A stretch of DNA of 64,000 nt from Gemmatimonadota bacterium (GCA_030827315.1 JAURER010000007.1:34906-98905); one strand, 5' to 3'; shown: positions 36,355 to 48,908, numbered from the stretch's first letter. The notes: a model not told the origin generated them from the letters alone. Numbers and translations: made by a program.

Positions 36355-37596
36355 ATGAATCCGACGCCGCGAAGCCGCTCGCTCCTGACGTTCGCCCTGC
36401 TCCTGGCAGCCCCGTTCGCTTCGCCCGCGGGCGCCCAGACGTACTGGCCGGACCGGCACCCCAACTGGGAACGACGCGACCCGACCGCGGCCGGGTTCGA
36501 CGCGGAACTGCTCCGCGCCGCGATCGAATACGCGATCGCGTCCGAGTCCGAGTCGCCCCGCGATCTCGAGCTCAACCATGATCGCACGTTCGGACGCGAG
36601 CCGCGCGGCGAGGCCATCGGGCCCTTCACCGTGAGGGCCCCGCAGAGCGGGCTCGTCATCCACAGAGGGTACATCGTCGCCGAGTGGGGTGACCCCGAGA
36701 AGGTCGACAACACCTTCAGCGTGGCGAAGACCTTCCTCTCGACGACGGTCGGTCTGGCGTACGACCGGGGGATGATCGCCTCCGTGGACGACCGGGTCCG
36801 TTCCTACGTTCCGCCCATCGAGCTGGCGGAGGGAGACGGCGAGCCGGGCGACGAGCACGGCCGACGGGTGAAGCTGCTCTTCGAGTCCGAGCACAATCGC
36901 AAGATCACCTGGGACCATCTCCTCCGGCAGACGAGCGACTGGGAGGGCACGCTCTGGGGCAAGCCCGAGTGGGCCGACCGCCCCGATCGCGATCCGACCA
37001 CGTGGGGCACACGCCCGCGCAACGAACCCGGGAGCGTCTTCGAATACAACGACACGCGCGTGAACCTGCTGGGCCTCGTCGCGACGAGCGTCTGGCGCCG
37101 GCCGCTCCCGGAGGTTCTGCGCGATCACGTCATGGACCCGATCGGCGCGTCGCCCACCTGGCGCTGGCACGGGTATGACAACTCGTGGATCATCCTCGAC
37201 GGCACGATGGTCCAGGCGATCAGCGGCGGCTCGCACTGGGGAGGCGGGATGCTCATCAACGCGTACGACCTCGCGCGGCTCGGCCTCCTGACCCTGCACA
37301 AGGGCGAATGGAACGGGCAGCGCATCCTCTCCGAGGCCTGGGTCGATCTGTCGTTGACACCCGGCGAGGTGAACCCCGCGTACGGGTTCATGAACTACTA
37401 CCTCAATACGGGCAGGGCGGGGTATCCGAGCGCGCCGGAGAACACGTGGACCCACACGGGTGCGGGCTCGAACCTGGTCTACGTCGATCCCGCCAACGAG
37501 CTCGTGGTCGTGGCGCGGTGGATCCAGGGGGGCGCGTTCGACGGACTGCTCAGCAGGATCTTCGACGCTATGGGTCCCATGGCCGCACATCGATGA
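36355..37596 (+). CDS. Secreted serine hydrolase, beta-lactamase (class C/PBP4*) family
   Basis: A 413-residue exported protein (signal peptide LLTFALLLAAPFASPAGA). The class C beta-lactamase/D-Ala-D-Ala peptidase motifs are present: SxxK at S122-K125 (FSVAKTF) and YxN in VFEYNDTRVNLLG. The third motif is less clear, possibly HTGAGSN near the C-terminus. It would act on peptidoglycan, beta-lactams or small esters outside the cytoplasm; sequence alone cannot separate these. Its stop overlaps the next gene's ATG by four bases (ATGA). Confidence 0.87.
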   Translation: MNPTPRSRSLLTFALLLAAPFASPAGAQTYWPDRHPNWERRDPTAAGFDAELLRAAIEYAIASESESPRDLELNHDRTFGREPRGEAIGPFTVRAPQSGLVIHRGYIVAEWGDPEKVDNTFSVAKTFLSTTVGLAYDRGMIASVDDRVRSYVPPIELAEGDGEPGDEHGRRVKLLFESEHNRKITWDHLLRQTSDWEGTLWGKPEWADRPDRDPTTWGTRPRNEPGSVFEYNDTRVNLLGLVATSVWRRPLPEVLRDHVMDPIGASPTWRWHGYDNSWIILDGTMVQAISGGSHWGGGMLINAYDLARLGLLTLHKGEWNGQRILSEAWVDLSLTPGEVNPAYGFMNYYLNTGRAGYPSAPENTWTHTGAGSNLVYVDPANELVVVARWIQGGAFDGLLSRIFDAMGPMAAHR

Positions 37597-38012
37597 GCCC
37601 GATGCCGAGCCGCTTCGGCACGAGGAGTTCCGCCCTGCGAAGGCGTCGCGCTCGAGGCACCTCCGCCGCATTCGTGCTGCTTCTTCTCACGAGCGGCTGC
37701 AAGAGCCCTCTCGACGTCGTGTGCACGGCGCAGTTCGTATACGGAGTCACGGTCACCGTGCTCGACGAGAGCTCCGGCGAGCCGATCGCGAACGGCGCGA
37801 CCCTCACCATCCGGGATTCGGGGTATGTCGAAGTGGTCACCGACAGCTTCGACGGGCGCACGCTCTCCGGCGCCGGCGAACGGCCGGGACGCTACACGCT
37901 CACGGTGGAGCGCGCCGGATACGGTGCGTGGGTCCAGGACGGCGTGGTGGTGCTCCGCGGAGAATGCCACGTCACGCCGGTTTCCCTCGAGGCGCGGCTC
38001 ACGGCAGCCTGA
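37593..38012 (+). CDS. Lipoprotein with carboxypeptidase-regulatory-like fold
   Basis: A 139-residue lipoprotein. An arginine-rich N-terminus is followed by a hydrophobic stretch and lipobox (FVLLLLTSGC, Cys36). The mature part (VYGVTVTVLDESSGEPIANGATLTI and RPGRYTLTVERAGYGAWV) is one transthyretin-like/carboxypeptidase-regulatory beta-sandwich. Two further cysteines (VVCTAQF and GECHVT) could form a disulfide. Function is unknown. It is coupled to the serine hydrolase by a four-base overlap and followed four bases later by yaiI. Confidence 0.7.
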   Translation: MSPMPSRFGTRSSALRRRRARGTSAAFVLLLLTSGCKSPLDVVCTAQFVYGVTVTVLDESSGEPIANGATLTIRDSGYVEVVTDSFDGRTLSGAGERPGRYTLTVERAGYGAWVQDGVVVLRGECHVTPVSLEARLTAA

Positions 38013-38016
38013 CCTC

Positions 38017-38475
38017 GTGAAGATCTGGGTCGACGCCGACGCCGCCCCGGGCGACGTGAAGAGCATCGTGGCACGAGCTGCCCTGAGGCTCGAGATCCAA
38101 ACCTCGTTCGTGGCGAACCATCGGCTGCAGACACCTGCCAACAATCGATTCGTGTCCGCGCTGCGGGTGGAAGGCGGGCCCGACGTCGCGGACGACCTGA
38201 TCGCCGAACAGGCACAGCCTGGCGACCTGGCGATCACCGCGGACATCCCGCTCGCTTCCCGGCTGGTCGAGAAGGGCGTGCGCACGCTCGATCCGCGCGG
38301 CACCGAATACACGCGCGAGAACATCGGAGAACGCCTGTCGATCCGGGATTTCATGGACGGGCTTCGGTCCACCGGAGTGGAAACCGGCGGGCCGCGGGCG
38401 TGGGGCACGAAGGAGAAACAGGCGTTCGCGTCGAGCTTCGATCGCGCGCTGACGAAGCTGACGCGAGGCCGCTGA
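38017..38475 (+). CDS. yaiI: YaiI/YqxD-family (DUF188) protein
   Basis: A 152-residue DUF188 protein with the usual motifs: KIWVDADAAPGDVKSIVARAA at the start, PGDLAITADIPLASRLVEKG in the middle, and TRENIGERLSIRDFMDGLR. The acidic residues (DADAAP and TADIP) give the family a PIN-like/NYN nuclease look, but activity is not firmly established. The start is GTG 38017, four bases after the upstream lipoprotein stop. A strong hairpin follows directly. Confidence 0.9.
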   Translation: MKIWVDADAAPGDVKSIVARAALRLEIQTSFVANHRLQTPANNRFVSALRVEGGPDVADDLIAEQAQPGDLAITADIPLASRLVEKGVRTLDPRGTEYTRENIGERLSIRDFMDGLRSTGVETGGPRAWGTKEKQAFASSFDRALTKLTRGR

Positions 38476-38484
38476 CACGGCGAA

Positions 38485-38511
38485 GGGGCCGGTGGAATAC
38501 CCACCGGCCCC
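38485..38511. terminator. Bidirectional hairpin terminator
   Basis: A perfect 11-base-pair stem (GGGGCCGGTGG at 38485-38495) with the loop AATAC and the complementary arm at 38501-38511. It lies between the convergent yaiI and glutamine synthetase genes. A T-tract is lacking, which is usual in GC-rich genomes. Confidence 0.7.
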
Positions 38512-38572
38512 TCGACGCTGCATCGCTCGCAGCCGGGTCACCCCTCACGAAGGGGCAGCCCCGCCGCCTCGA

Positions 38573-40753
<2,181 letters not shown>

Positions 40754-40857
40754 GTGATCGGGCGCTCCCGTGAGATTGGCGTGACGCAGGTCGGAAAGTG
40801 TGCCGACCCGACGAGCGCCTCAAGAGCCCCAAGGTCACAAATTCACTAAATTATCTT

Positions 40858-40885
40858 ACGCTATTTTTTCTATAGTTACCGTCAA
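40858..40885 (-). promoter_or_regulatory. Possible sigma-70-type promoter for glnN
   Basis: In an unusually AT-rich gap (about 40840-40880), the minus strand reads TTGACG (40885-40880), a 16-base spacer, then TAGCGT (40863-40858). The -35 is close to consensus, the -10 weaker. The start codon of glnN is about 100 bases downstream. On the other strand a TATAGT at 40871 could serve the DUF234 gene, but no -35 fits. Confidence 0.35.
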
Positions 40886-40900
40886 GCGGAAACATACGAC

Positions 40901-42295
40901 GTGCTCTTCACGGGAAGGTCTCGAGAACTCGGCTGGATTCGGGGGATCCTGGACCGGCAAGACCCCCAGTTCGTGCGGGTGGTCGGGCTCGCCGGAGTCG
41001 GCAAGTCGGCGCTCGTCCACCGGGCGACCTCCGACTTCCCGGGAGTCTGGCTCCGGTGCCCGCCCCTGCCCGACCCGGCGCACCGCGCCGCCCTGGCGCG
41101 CGCACTCGCCCCGGTCGGTGACGACGCCGTCTCCACCCAGGCCGACTGGGCCACCCTCCTCGACGCCGCCCGGCGCCTGGCGGCGAGGAGCTCCCGTCCG
41201 TGGGTACTCGTCCTGGACGACGCACACCGGCTGACGGAGGCCCGGGGCCGCTTCGTGGTGGCAGCCACCGGGGTCCTTCGCGCCGCCGCCTCGGAGGGCA
41301 CCGCGCTCCACGTGGTCATGGTGGGGCGCGAGGGTGACACGCCCGGCGAGGGCGCGTTCGAGGAGTTCGCGCCGGATACCCTCGAGGTCGCTCCACTTCC
41401 CTTCCGGGCCGCCGCCCCGCACCTGCCCGGGAGCGACCCGGAGTCCCGTCTGCGCGCGTACGGAGTCTTCGGGGGCATCCCCCGGGTCCTCGCGGCGCTG
41501 GATACCTCGGTGACGGTCGGCACCAATGTGCGCCGCCTCCTTCTCACACCGAACGGCGAGCTCTCGGACGGCCCCCTGGCCTGGCTCGAGCGGGAGGTAC
41601 AGACACCGTCGCGCTACGTGTCGATCCTGTCGACCCTCGCCCACGGCGAGACGGACTGGGCGGCCGTGCACGGCGGCGTGCCCGATCTTACGCGCAGCGG
41701 TCAGGTCGCCCCCTACCTCAGACGCCTCGGCGAGCTCGGCCTGGTCTCGTCCCGAACGCCGCTCGACGCCGGACCGCGCTCCCGCGCCACCCGATACGCG
41801 CTAACGGATCCGTTTCTGGCCTTCTGGTTCCGCTTCGTGTTTCCCTGGCTGTTCGACCCGCGCCGGGCCGACCCCTCCGCGTCCGTCCGGGAACACTACG
41901 GCAGAGAGATCCGTCCCCTCATCGATGGGCACATGGAGACGGTCATGCCGGTCGTGGCCCGGCAGCACATGGAGCTCGATGCCCTGGAGACGCTCGGGTC
42001 GGTCGCCAGGGAGAGCGGCAGCCTCTGGAGCGGAGAAGTAGAGATCCCGGTCGCCGGCATGCTCAGGTCGGGCGCGGCGTATTACGGTTTGACCACGTGG
42101 CGGCCACCCGAGCGGGCGGCGTCCCCGCTCCATACGCTCGACCGGTTCGTCCGCGAGACGCGCTACGGTTTCGGCAGAGAGCGCCGGCTGCGCCTCGTGT
42201 TCGCCGGACGCAGACCTCCCACCTGGCTGCGGCGGGATACGGCGCGCAGCCAGGACACCCGCCTCATCGACGCCGAGGCGCTCCTCGGCGTCTGA
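40901..42295 (+). CDS. DUF234-type P-loop ATPase
   Basis: A 464-residue STAND/AAA-like ATPase of the archaeal-type ATPase/DUF234 group. The P-loop is at residues 29-37 (GLAGVGKSA) and Walker B in PWVLVLDDAHRL. A winged-helix-like region follows (ILSTLAHGETDWAAVHGG, LRRLGELGLVSSRTPL). The C-terminal DUF234 domain begins around RYALTDPFLAFWFRFVFPWLFD, a strong family signature, and ends in a nuclease-like domain. Family members are frequent in archaea and scattered in bacteria, with no settled function; some look like mobile defence or regulatory ATPases. The start is GTG 40901. It is convergent with gyrB, 12 bases away. Confidence 0.8.
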   Translation: MLFTGRSRELGWIRGILDRQDPQFVRVVGLAGVGKSALVHRATSDFPGVWLRCPPLPDPAHRAALARALAPVGDDAVSTQADWATLLDAARRLAARSSRPWVLVLDDAHRLTEARGRFVVAATGVLRAAASEGTALHVVMVGREGDTPGEGAFEEFAPDTLEVAPLPFRAAAPHLPGSDPESRLRAYGVFGGIPRVLAALDTSVTVGTNVRRLLLTPNGELSDGPLAWLEREVQTPSRYVSILSTLAHGETDWAAVHGGVPDLTRSGQVAPYLRRLGELGLVSSRTPLDAGPRSRATRYALTDPFLAFWFRFVFPWLFDPRRADPSASVREHYGREIRPLIDGHMETVMPVVARQHMELDALETLGSVARESGSLWSGEVEIPVAGMLRSGAAYYGLTTWRPPERAASPLHTLDRFVRETRYGFGRERRLRLVFAGRRPPTWLRRDTARSQDTRLIDAEALLGV

Positions 42296-42307
42296 GTCGA
42301 TCCGCCG

Positions 42308-44299
<1,992 letters not shown>

Positions 44300-44647
44300 T
44301 CATTCCGTCTCCGCCAGCACGAAGACGATCCTGTCCAGCGGTGTCTCGGACACGTGCTCGTTCACCCTCTCGAGCAGCGCGCCCTTCATGATGTTCAGTT
44401 CCATCAGCCATGCACTGCTACGCACTTCCACGATCAGCGTGGCATCGGCCATGCTGCGCGCCCGGGTGACCGCAGCCACCCGTTCGCCCACGATCTCGGG
44501 CCAAAGATCCAGTACCCCGAGCCGCTCGAACTGTCGCAGCATCCCGGCCTTTTCGAGAACGTCGGGAAGGACGACACCGATGGGCTTCGGGCCCGGCCGG
44601 GGCCCGGCCACGGGACGCGACCCCGAGCGGGAGCGGGTCGGCTTCAC
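44300..44647 (-). CDS. DUF721 (DciA-like) protein
   Basis: A 115-residue DUF721 protein, the family that includes the helicase-loading factor DciA. The core is VLEKAGMLRQFERLGVLDLWPEIVG, then the VTRARSMADATLIVEVRSSAWLMELN stretch across residues about 62-87 and the EHVSETPLDRIVFVL end. DciA helps load the replicative helicase DnaB. Position between recF and gyrB is characteristic for this family. The GTG start overlaps the recF stop by four bases (GTGA). Confidence 0.85.
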   Translation of the reverse strand: MKPTRSRSGSRPVAGPRPGPKPIGVVLPDVLEKAGMLRQFERLGVLDLWPEIVGERVAAVTRARSMADATLIVEVRSSAWLMELNIMKGALLERVNEHVSETPLDRIVFVLAETE

Positions 44648-45795
44648 GTGCTGATCTCTCCACCACGGATGCGCCAGCGCGGGAGGGCGTCGCGGCGGAC
44701 GCGCACGTCGGCCTCCTTCGGAGCGGTCAGTACGACCTGGCCGGTCTCTTCGGTCTCGATCAGCTCGAGGATGCGCTCGCTGCGGCCTCCGTCGAGCTCG
44801 GCGAACACGTCGTCGAGCAGAATGAGGGGCCGGTGCGTGCGGCGGTCCCTAATCGTCGCGGCTTCCACGAGTCGAAGCGCCAGGGCTGCGGTTCGACGCT
44901 GTCCACCCGATCCGTAATCGCGCAGGTCGAGTCCCTCGCGCTCGTCCTCGAGTCGGAGTCGGACGTCGTCACGGTGTGGCCCGACGACCGTGACCCCCAT
45001 GCGGCGCTCCTGCTCGGCGCTCCTGCCAAGCGCCTCGGCGAACGCCTCGCGCACGTCCTGAACGGAGGAAGCGTCCACGAGCGGAACGCTGGGACGGTAC
45101 GTCATGCGAGCTCCGTCTCGTCCGCTGACACGGTGGTAGTAGTCGGCGAAAGCCGCATGTCGATGCTCCACCCACGCCCGGCGCGTCTGCATGATCTCGG
45201 CGCCCGATCGAATCAGGCCGTGGTTCCATGCGCTGACCACCGAAGGGGCCTCGCCCCCCTTCAGGGCGGCGTTGCGGCGCAACAGGATCTTTCGATAGTC
45301 CTGGAGGGCCCCGAGGTAGCCGGGCTCGTTGAGGGACAGGACGATGTCGAGGAACCGACGCCGCTCCGAAGGCCCGCCGCTGACGAGCTCCACGTCCGCC
45401 GGGGAGAAGATCACCGCGGAGAGGTGGCCGAGCGCGTCTGCCATCCGTTCGGGTTCGGTACCGTCGATCGACACCTTCTTGCGCTTCCCCTTCTTCTGGA
45501 ATGCCGCCGCCACTTCGACGCGCCGGCGCTCGTCACCGGACTCGGTCGTCCCCACCACCCGGAACACGTCCGCGTCGAACGCGACCATCTGCTCGTCCCG
45601 CACACCACGGAAGGATCGGAGGGTCTCGAGGTAGTAGATCGCCTCGAGAAAGTTCGACTTGCCCTGGGCGTTGTCTCCGATCAGCGCGACACCCTCGGCC
45701 GGAAGCTCCAGTTCCTGGCTTCGCAGATTCCGGAAGTGCCGGAGCGCCAGCGCGCTCAGACGCACGGCCTGCCGCTCGGGAGAGTCGCTGAACAC
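44644..45795 (-). CDS. recF: DNA repair protein RecF
   Basis: A 383-residue SMC-like ATPase that helps load RecA on gapped DNA. Walker A is GDNAQGKSN at residues 40-48, preceded by RLSALALRHFRNLRSQELEL. The ABC signature region (DYGSGGQRRTAALAL) and Walker B (PLILLDDVFAELDGGRS) lie near the C-terminus. It is followed by DUF721 and gyrB; dnaA and dnaN, which usually stand upstream, are missing here, with an enoyl-CoA hydratase in their place. Confidence 0.95.
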   Translation of the reverse strand: MFSDSPERQAVRLSALALRHFRNLRSQELELPAEGVALIGDNAQGKSNFLEAIYYLETLRSFRGVRDEQMVAFDADVFRVVGTTESGDERRRVEVAAAFQKKGKRKKVSIDGTEPERMADALGHLSAVIFSPADVELVSGGPSERRRFLDIVLSLNEPGYLGALQDYRKILLRRNAALKGGEAPSVVSAWNHGLIRSGAEIMQTRRAWVEHRHAAFADYYHRVSGRDGARMTYRPSVPLVDASSVQDVREAFAEALGRSAEQERRMGVTVVGPHRDDVRLRLEDEREGLDLRDYGSGGQRRTAALALRLVEAATIRDRRTHRPLILLDDVFAELDGGRSERILELIETEETGQVVLTAPKEADVRVRRDALPRWRIRGGEIST

Positions 45796-45827
45796 ATGGG
45801 CAAATCTAATGGCTTGCCCGGCGATCG

Positions 45828-46613
45828 TCAGCGTCCGCGGAAGTCGGGTTTGCGCTTCTCGAGGAAGGCGTCCATGCCCTCTTTCATGTCGTCCGTGGAC
45901 GCCAGCAGTCCGAAGAGCGCCGACTCGAAGTCCAGCGCCTCCGCCGTCGACGTGTCCAGCCCCCGGTAGATCGATTCGAGGGCCATCCGAATCGCCACCG
46001 GACCGTTCTTCGTGACCTTGCGCAGGAGCGCTTTCGCCTCGTCGAGGAGCGCGTCCGGCTCGACGACCGCGGAGACGAGCCCCACGTCGAGCGCCCGCTT
46101 CGCGTCCATCATTTCACCCGTGAGCGTCATCTCGATGGCGCGGCCGAGGCCGATGAGCCGGGCGAGCCGAATCGTGCCGCCGTAGCCGGGAATGATACCG
46201 AGTCCGACTTCGGGCAGGCCAAACCGCGCCTTCTCGCTCGCGATACGCATGTGGCACGCGATCGCGAGCTCACACCCACCGCCGAGAGCATATCCGCCGA
46301 CGGCAGCGAGAACAGGCTTGGGAAAGTGTTCGATCAGGCGGAAGACCCGCTGCCCGTCCCGGCTGACGCGCACGCCCGAGACCGAGTTCATGGTCGCGAG
46401 CTCGCCGATGTCGGCACCGGCCACGAAGGCCTTGCTGCCGGCGCCCGTCAGAATGACGCCGCGGACCTTGTCGTCGTCCTGGAGACTCTCGAACACCTCG
46501 CCGATCTCGCCGACGACCTCGGCGTTCAGGGCGTTGAGTTTGTCCTGTCGGTCGACCGTGACCAGCGCGATCTCGGCATCCCACTCGACCCGCACATAGT
46601 TCAGATCCGCCAT
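45828..46613 (-). CDS. Enoyl-CoA hydratase
   Basis: A 261-residue crotonase-family enzyme, hydrating trans-2-enoyl-CoA to 3-hydroxyacyl-CoA. The oxyanion-hole segments are GSKAFVAGADIGEL and AVGGYALGGGCELAIA; the catalytic glutamates are in CELAIACHMRIA and FGLPEVGLGIIPGYGG. The ATG at 46613 starts MADLNYVRVEW. With the dehydrogenase (51146-52024) and thiolase (52935-54143) elsewhere in the window it could supply short-chain beta-oxidation or butyrate/PHB-type steps. It is divergent from ssb. Confidence 0.92.
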   Translation of the reverse strand: MADLNYVRVEWDAEIALVTVDRQDKLNALNAEVVGEIGEVFESLQDDDKVRGVILTGAGSKAFVAGADIGELATMNSVSGVRVSRDGQRVFRLIEHFPKPVLAAVGGYALGGGCELAIACHMRIASEKARFGLPEVGLGIIPGYGGTIRLARLIGLGRAIEMTLTGEMMDAKRALDVGLVSAVVEPDALLDEAKALLRKVTKNGPVAIRMALESIYRGLDTSTAEALDFESALFGLLASTDDMKEGMDAFLEKRKPDFRGR

Positions 46614-46809
46614 TCCGGCCGCCTCTTCCGCTCGTGTTGAAAGGATCGAACCCCGCAAGATAGCGGCCCCGCGCGTGATGGAAAAACCTCTCTGAAGCCC
46701 TTAACTTTCCGCTCTTCGAGACGGCGACGAGGCTCCGCCGGAGTCCCGCGCGAACCGTTCCATTTTGAGCGTCGGCACGGAACCGACCCTCCCAGGAGTC
46801 GAGGCACAA

Positions 46810-47259
46810 ATGAGTCGGTCGCTGAACAAGGTCATGCTCATCGGGAACGTCGGAAACGAACCGGAGATTCGGGCGACCGGGTCCGGCGCGCGCGTCGCGA
46901 AGGTCTCGCTCGCAACGAACCGGGCGTGGACGGACCGCAACACGGGGCAGAAGAACGAGAAGACCGAATGGCACCGCCTCACCTTCTTCGGTCGCCTGGT
47001 CGACATCGTCGAGCAGTACGTGAAGAAGGGCGACCGGCTCTACGTCGAAGGTCGCGTCGAGTACTCGCAGACCGAGGGGGACGGGGGTCCGAAGTACTGG
47101 ACCGACATCGTCATCTCTGAGATGGTGATGCTCGGGTCCTCGGGCGGTTCCGGCGGCGGCTACGAGGGCGGTGGGGCCAGCTACGGTGGAGAAGGGTTCG
47201 GCGGAACCGGGAGTGGTGCCGGCTCGGCCAACGACCCCGACGACGACCTGCCGTTCTAG
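46810..47259 (+). CDS. ssb: Single-stranded DNA-binding protein
   Basis: A 149-residue SSB. The OB-fold begins MSRSLNKVMLIGNVGNEPEIRAT and includes EWHRLTFFGRLVDIVEQYVKKGDRLYVEG in overlapping segments. A glycine-rich linker leads to the acidic tip DDDLPF, which binds partner repair and replication proteins. The ATG at 46810 has GAGG six bases upstream; an earlier in-frame start at 46765 adds unrelated residues. The stop directly abuts the stop of the convergent alpha-module gene. Confidence 0.95.
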   Translation: MSRSLNKVMLIGNVGNEPEIRATGSGARVAKVSLATNRAWTDRNTGQKNEKTEWHRLTFFGRLVDIVEQYVKKGDRLYVEGRVEYSQTEGDGGPKYWTDIVISEMVMLGSSGGSGGGYEGGGASYGGEGFGGTGSGAGSANDPDDDLPF

Positions 47260-47607
47260 CTAGTCCTCGTCCGGTCCGCTCGCCGGGGCCCCGTCCAGCT
47301 CGGACGCCCAGAGGCCGAGGAAATATTCCTCGTAGCGGTCCGGGTGGGCCCTGTAGTCCTCGACCCAGAGCTCGAACGGGGGCAGGGAAACGCGACTCGC
47401 CAGCCAGTCGGTCGCGACCCTCACCATCTCGGCGTAGGAGAAGTCGCCGCGTCCACCCTTCTCGCGAAGCGCCCGGTGCGCCAGCAGGTAGATCTCGTCC
47501 GGACTCATGTAGATGAGTAGATCCGCGACCTGCGCCGAGCAGTAGTCGTGGTACTTGGCGCGCAGGACGTGAAGCGGCTCGTCTGAGCGAGTCTGGCCTG
47601 CGTCCAC
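47260..47607 (-). CDS. Unknown protein, alpha module alone (cluster member 1)
   Basis: A 115-residue protein not recognised from known families. It consists almost only of a helical module also found in two other proteins of this cluster: YHDYCSAQVADLLIYMSPDE, then IYLLAHRALRE, then MVRVATDWLASRVSLPPFELW and VEDYRAHPDRYEEYFLGLW. The signature LPPFExWxxDxRxxPxxY recurs in all three. The GTG start at 47607 follows a strong Shine-Dalgarno sequence (GGAGGAAG). It lies 138 bases downstream of the ribbon-helix-helix gene on the same strand and stop-to-stop with ssb. The acidic C-terminus (DGAPASGPDED) is variable. Confidence 0.75.
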   Translation of the reverse strand: MDAGQTRSDEPLHVLRAKYHDYCSAQVADLLIYMSPDEIYLLAHRALREKGGRGDFSYAEMVRVATDWLASRVSLPPFELWVEDYRAHPDRYEEYFLGLWASELDGAPASGPDED

Positions 47608-47745
47608 CGCGCTTCCTCCCGCTGGACGTGAAAGAGTCCCCCGGGCGGTGGCGAGGGCGCGGAGTCCCGCGCCAAGGGGGATCGTCGAGTCGCGCCTACG
47701 TTCGGACCGGCGGGGCCGCCCGCGCAAGTCTTTTGCGCGCCGTGC

Positions 47746-47949
47746 TCAGGGCTGGACCTGGATCGACTCCATGTCACCCGAGAAGGACGTGTCCACGCTG
47801 CGGAGGTGCTGATAGATGGACCGACGCGTGAGGCCGTAGAGCACGATCCGGCTCAGGAACTCCGGATCCGACTTCTGGGCTTCCTCCGCCATCGACGCGA
47901 TATCGCACGGAAGACGGACGGAGAGCTGAACGGTACGCGTCTCCCACAT
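47746..47949 (-). CDS. Ribbon-helix-helix-like DNA-binding protein (cluster member 2)
   Basis: A 67-residue protein with the ribbon-helix-helix pattern: a basic/hydrophobic beta-strand (RTVQLSVRLP), a first helix (CDIASMAEEAQKSD) and a second helix (PEFLSRIVLYGLTRRSIYQHL), then a short acidic tail. Proteins of this kind are small repressors or antitoxins. The ATG at 47949 is preceded by GAGGTG at a proper distance. It lies directly upstream of the alpha-only gene, with an AT-rich region behind it that contains candidate operators. Target and partner are unknown. Confidence 0.65.
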   Translation of the reverse strand: MWETRTVQLSVRLPCDIASMAEEAQKSDPEFLSRIVLYGLTRRSIYQHLRSVDTSFSGDMESIQVQP

Positions 47950-48317
47950 GGACACACCTCACCCCACGGTTAAATGCGGAGAATTCTTAAACTTTACACA
48001 GGTGCCGAGACCCCGGGGGAGGACGAACCTCGAGAGCGGCGGGGAGGCACCAGCAACCTCGACGGACGACTACTGTAAAGGGGCCTGAGAGCGGGCGCAA
48101 CCCCCACGTCGAAGAATCTGTATAATTCGTAAACTGTTATACTGCAATGACTTAGATTTCGCCCGAAAATTGAAAACCAATTGTTCCTTCTGGCCACCGC
48201 AACTTAGTCGCTTCCACACGGCACGGACCGGAAGTCCAACAATGGCAGGGGGTTCTGCGCCTCGTACGGGCCTTCCCGCGGCACCTGTTTTACGACCGAT
48301 TATTTCGAAAAAATCGG
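47950..48317. promoter_or_regulatory. AT-rich intergenic region with a dyad, probably promoter/operator
   Basis: This 368-base gap is much more AT-rich than its surroundings. It holds a perfect inverted repeat GTATAA-N11-TTATAC (48120-48125 and 48137-48142). On the minus strand TTGCAG, 17 bases, then TATACA across the same dyad would be a fair sigma-70-type promoter for the ribbon-helix-helix gene. A second, imperfect repeat (GTTAAAT ... CTTAAAC, about 47979-48002) lies nearer that gene. No protein gene is evident. Confidence 0.45.
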
Positions 48318-48908
48318 CTACGGCAGGGAGGAGCGCAGAAAGGCCTCGAGTGTGGTCGACTCGAAGCTGAGAAAGCGCTCGCGGAGCGCACACGCGTCGT
48401 GCTCGCGAAAGATGATCGCCGTCGAATGCAAGGTACCGACGGAAGCTTCCTCGAAGGCGATGAAGCCGCGCCACGCATCGTGGTCGCGGAAGCCGCGCAG
48501 GCGGGCAACCCAGCTCGTCCCCTTCCGGTCGAGGCGACGGGCCTCCAGCGTCGCCGGCGCCAGAGCCGTCGGTGCGTCGGCCGCATCCTGGAGGTCCAGG
48601 AGGTGCGCCTCGGGATTCTGTCGCAGGTCCGCGACCCAGATCTCGAACGGAGGCAAAGGAATGAGGGTCTCGCAGAACTCCACCAGACGCGTCATCGGAT
48701 CTTCACCGAGCGAGTCCACCTTCATGCCCCGAAGCGCCCGCCGGTACAGAGGACGTACCGCCTCGCGGGGCATCATCCCGAGAATGCGACGCGCCTGTCG
48801 AGTGCGGTAGGATCGGTAACGGTCCCGGAGCTCCCGATCCGTGGGTTCGACGAGCTCCGCCCCAGAGGGAGTCGCCGACGCTGGACGAGGCGCATCCCAG
48901 GACAGCAT
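48318..48908 (-). CDS. Unknown protein, order alpha-beta (cluster member 3)
   Basis: A 196-residue protein with two modules. Residues about 27-110 are the alpha module: RYRSYRTRQARRILGMMPRE, LYRRALRGMKVDSLGED, then LVEFCETLIPLPPFEIWVAD and RQNPEAHLLDL. Residues about 130-196 are a second module (beta): SWVARLRGFRDHDAWRGFIAF, then HSTAIIFREHDACALRERF and LEAFLRSSLP. Both modules recur in the gene at 50085-50762 but in reverse order there. No known domain is recognised. Its ATG overlaps the stop of the upstream gene by one base (TGATG), so the two are coupled. Confidence 0.7.
   Translation of the reverse strand: MLSWDAPRPASATPSGAELVEPTDRELRDRYRSYRTRQARRILGMMPREAVRPLYRRALRGMKVDSLGEDPMTRLVEFCETLIPLPPFEIWVADLRQNPEAHLLDLQDAADAPTALAPATLEARRLDRKGTSWVARLRGFRDHDAWRGFIAFEEASVGTLHSTAIIFREHDACALRERFLSFESTTLEAFLRSSLP

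Noticed and set aside
48121..48126. Consensus TATAAT as a plus-strand promoter.
   Set aside because: No -35 at a proper distance and it would transcribe against two minus-strand genes; the minus-strand reading of the dyad is more sensible.
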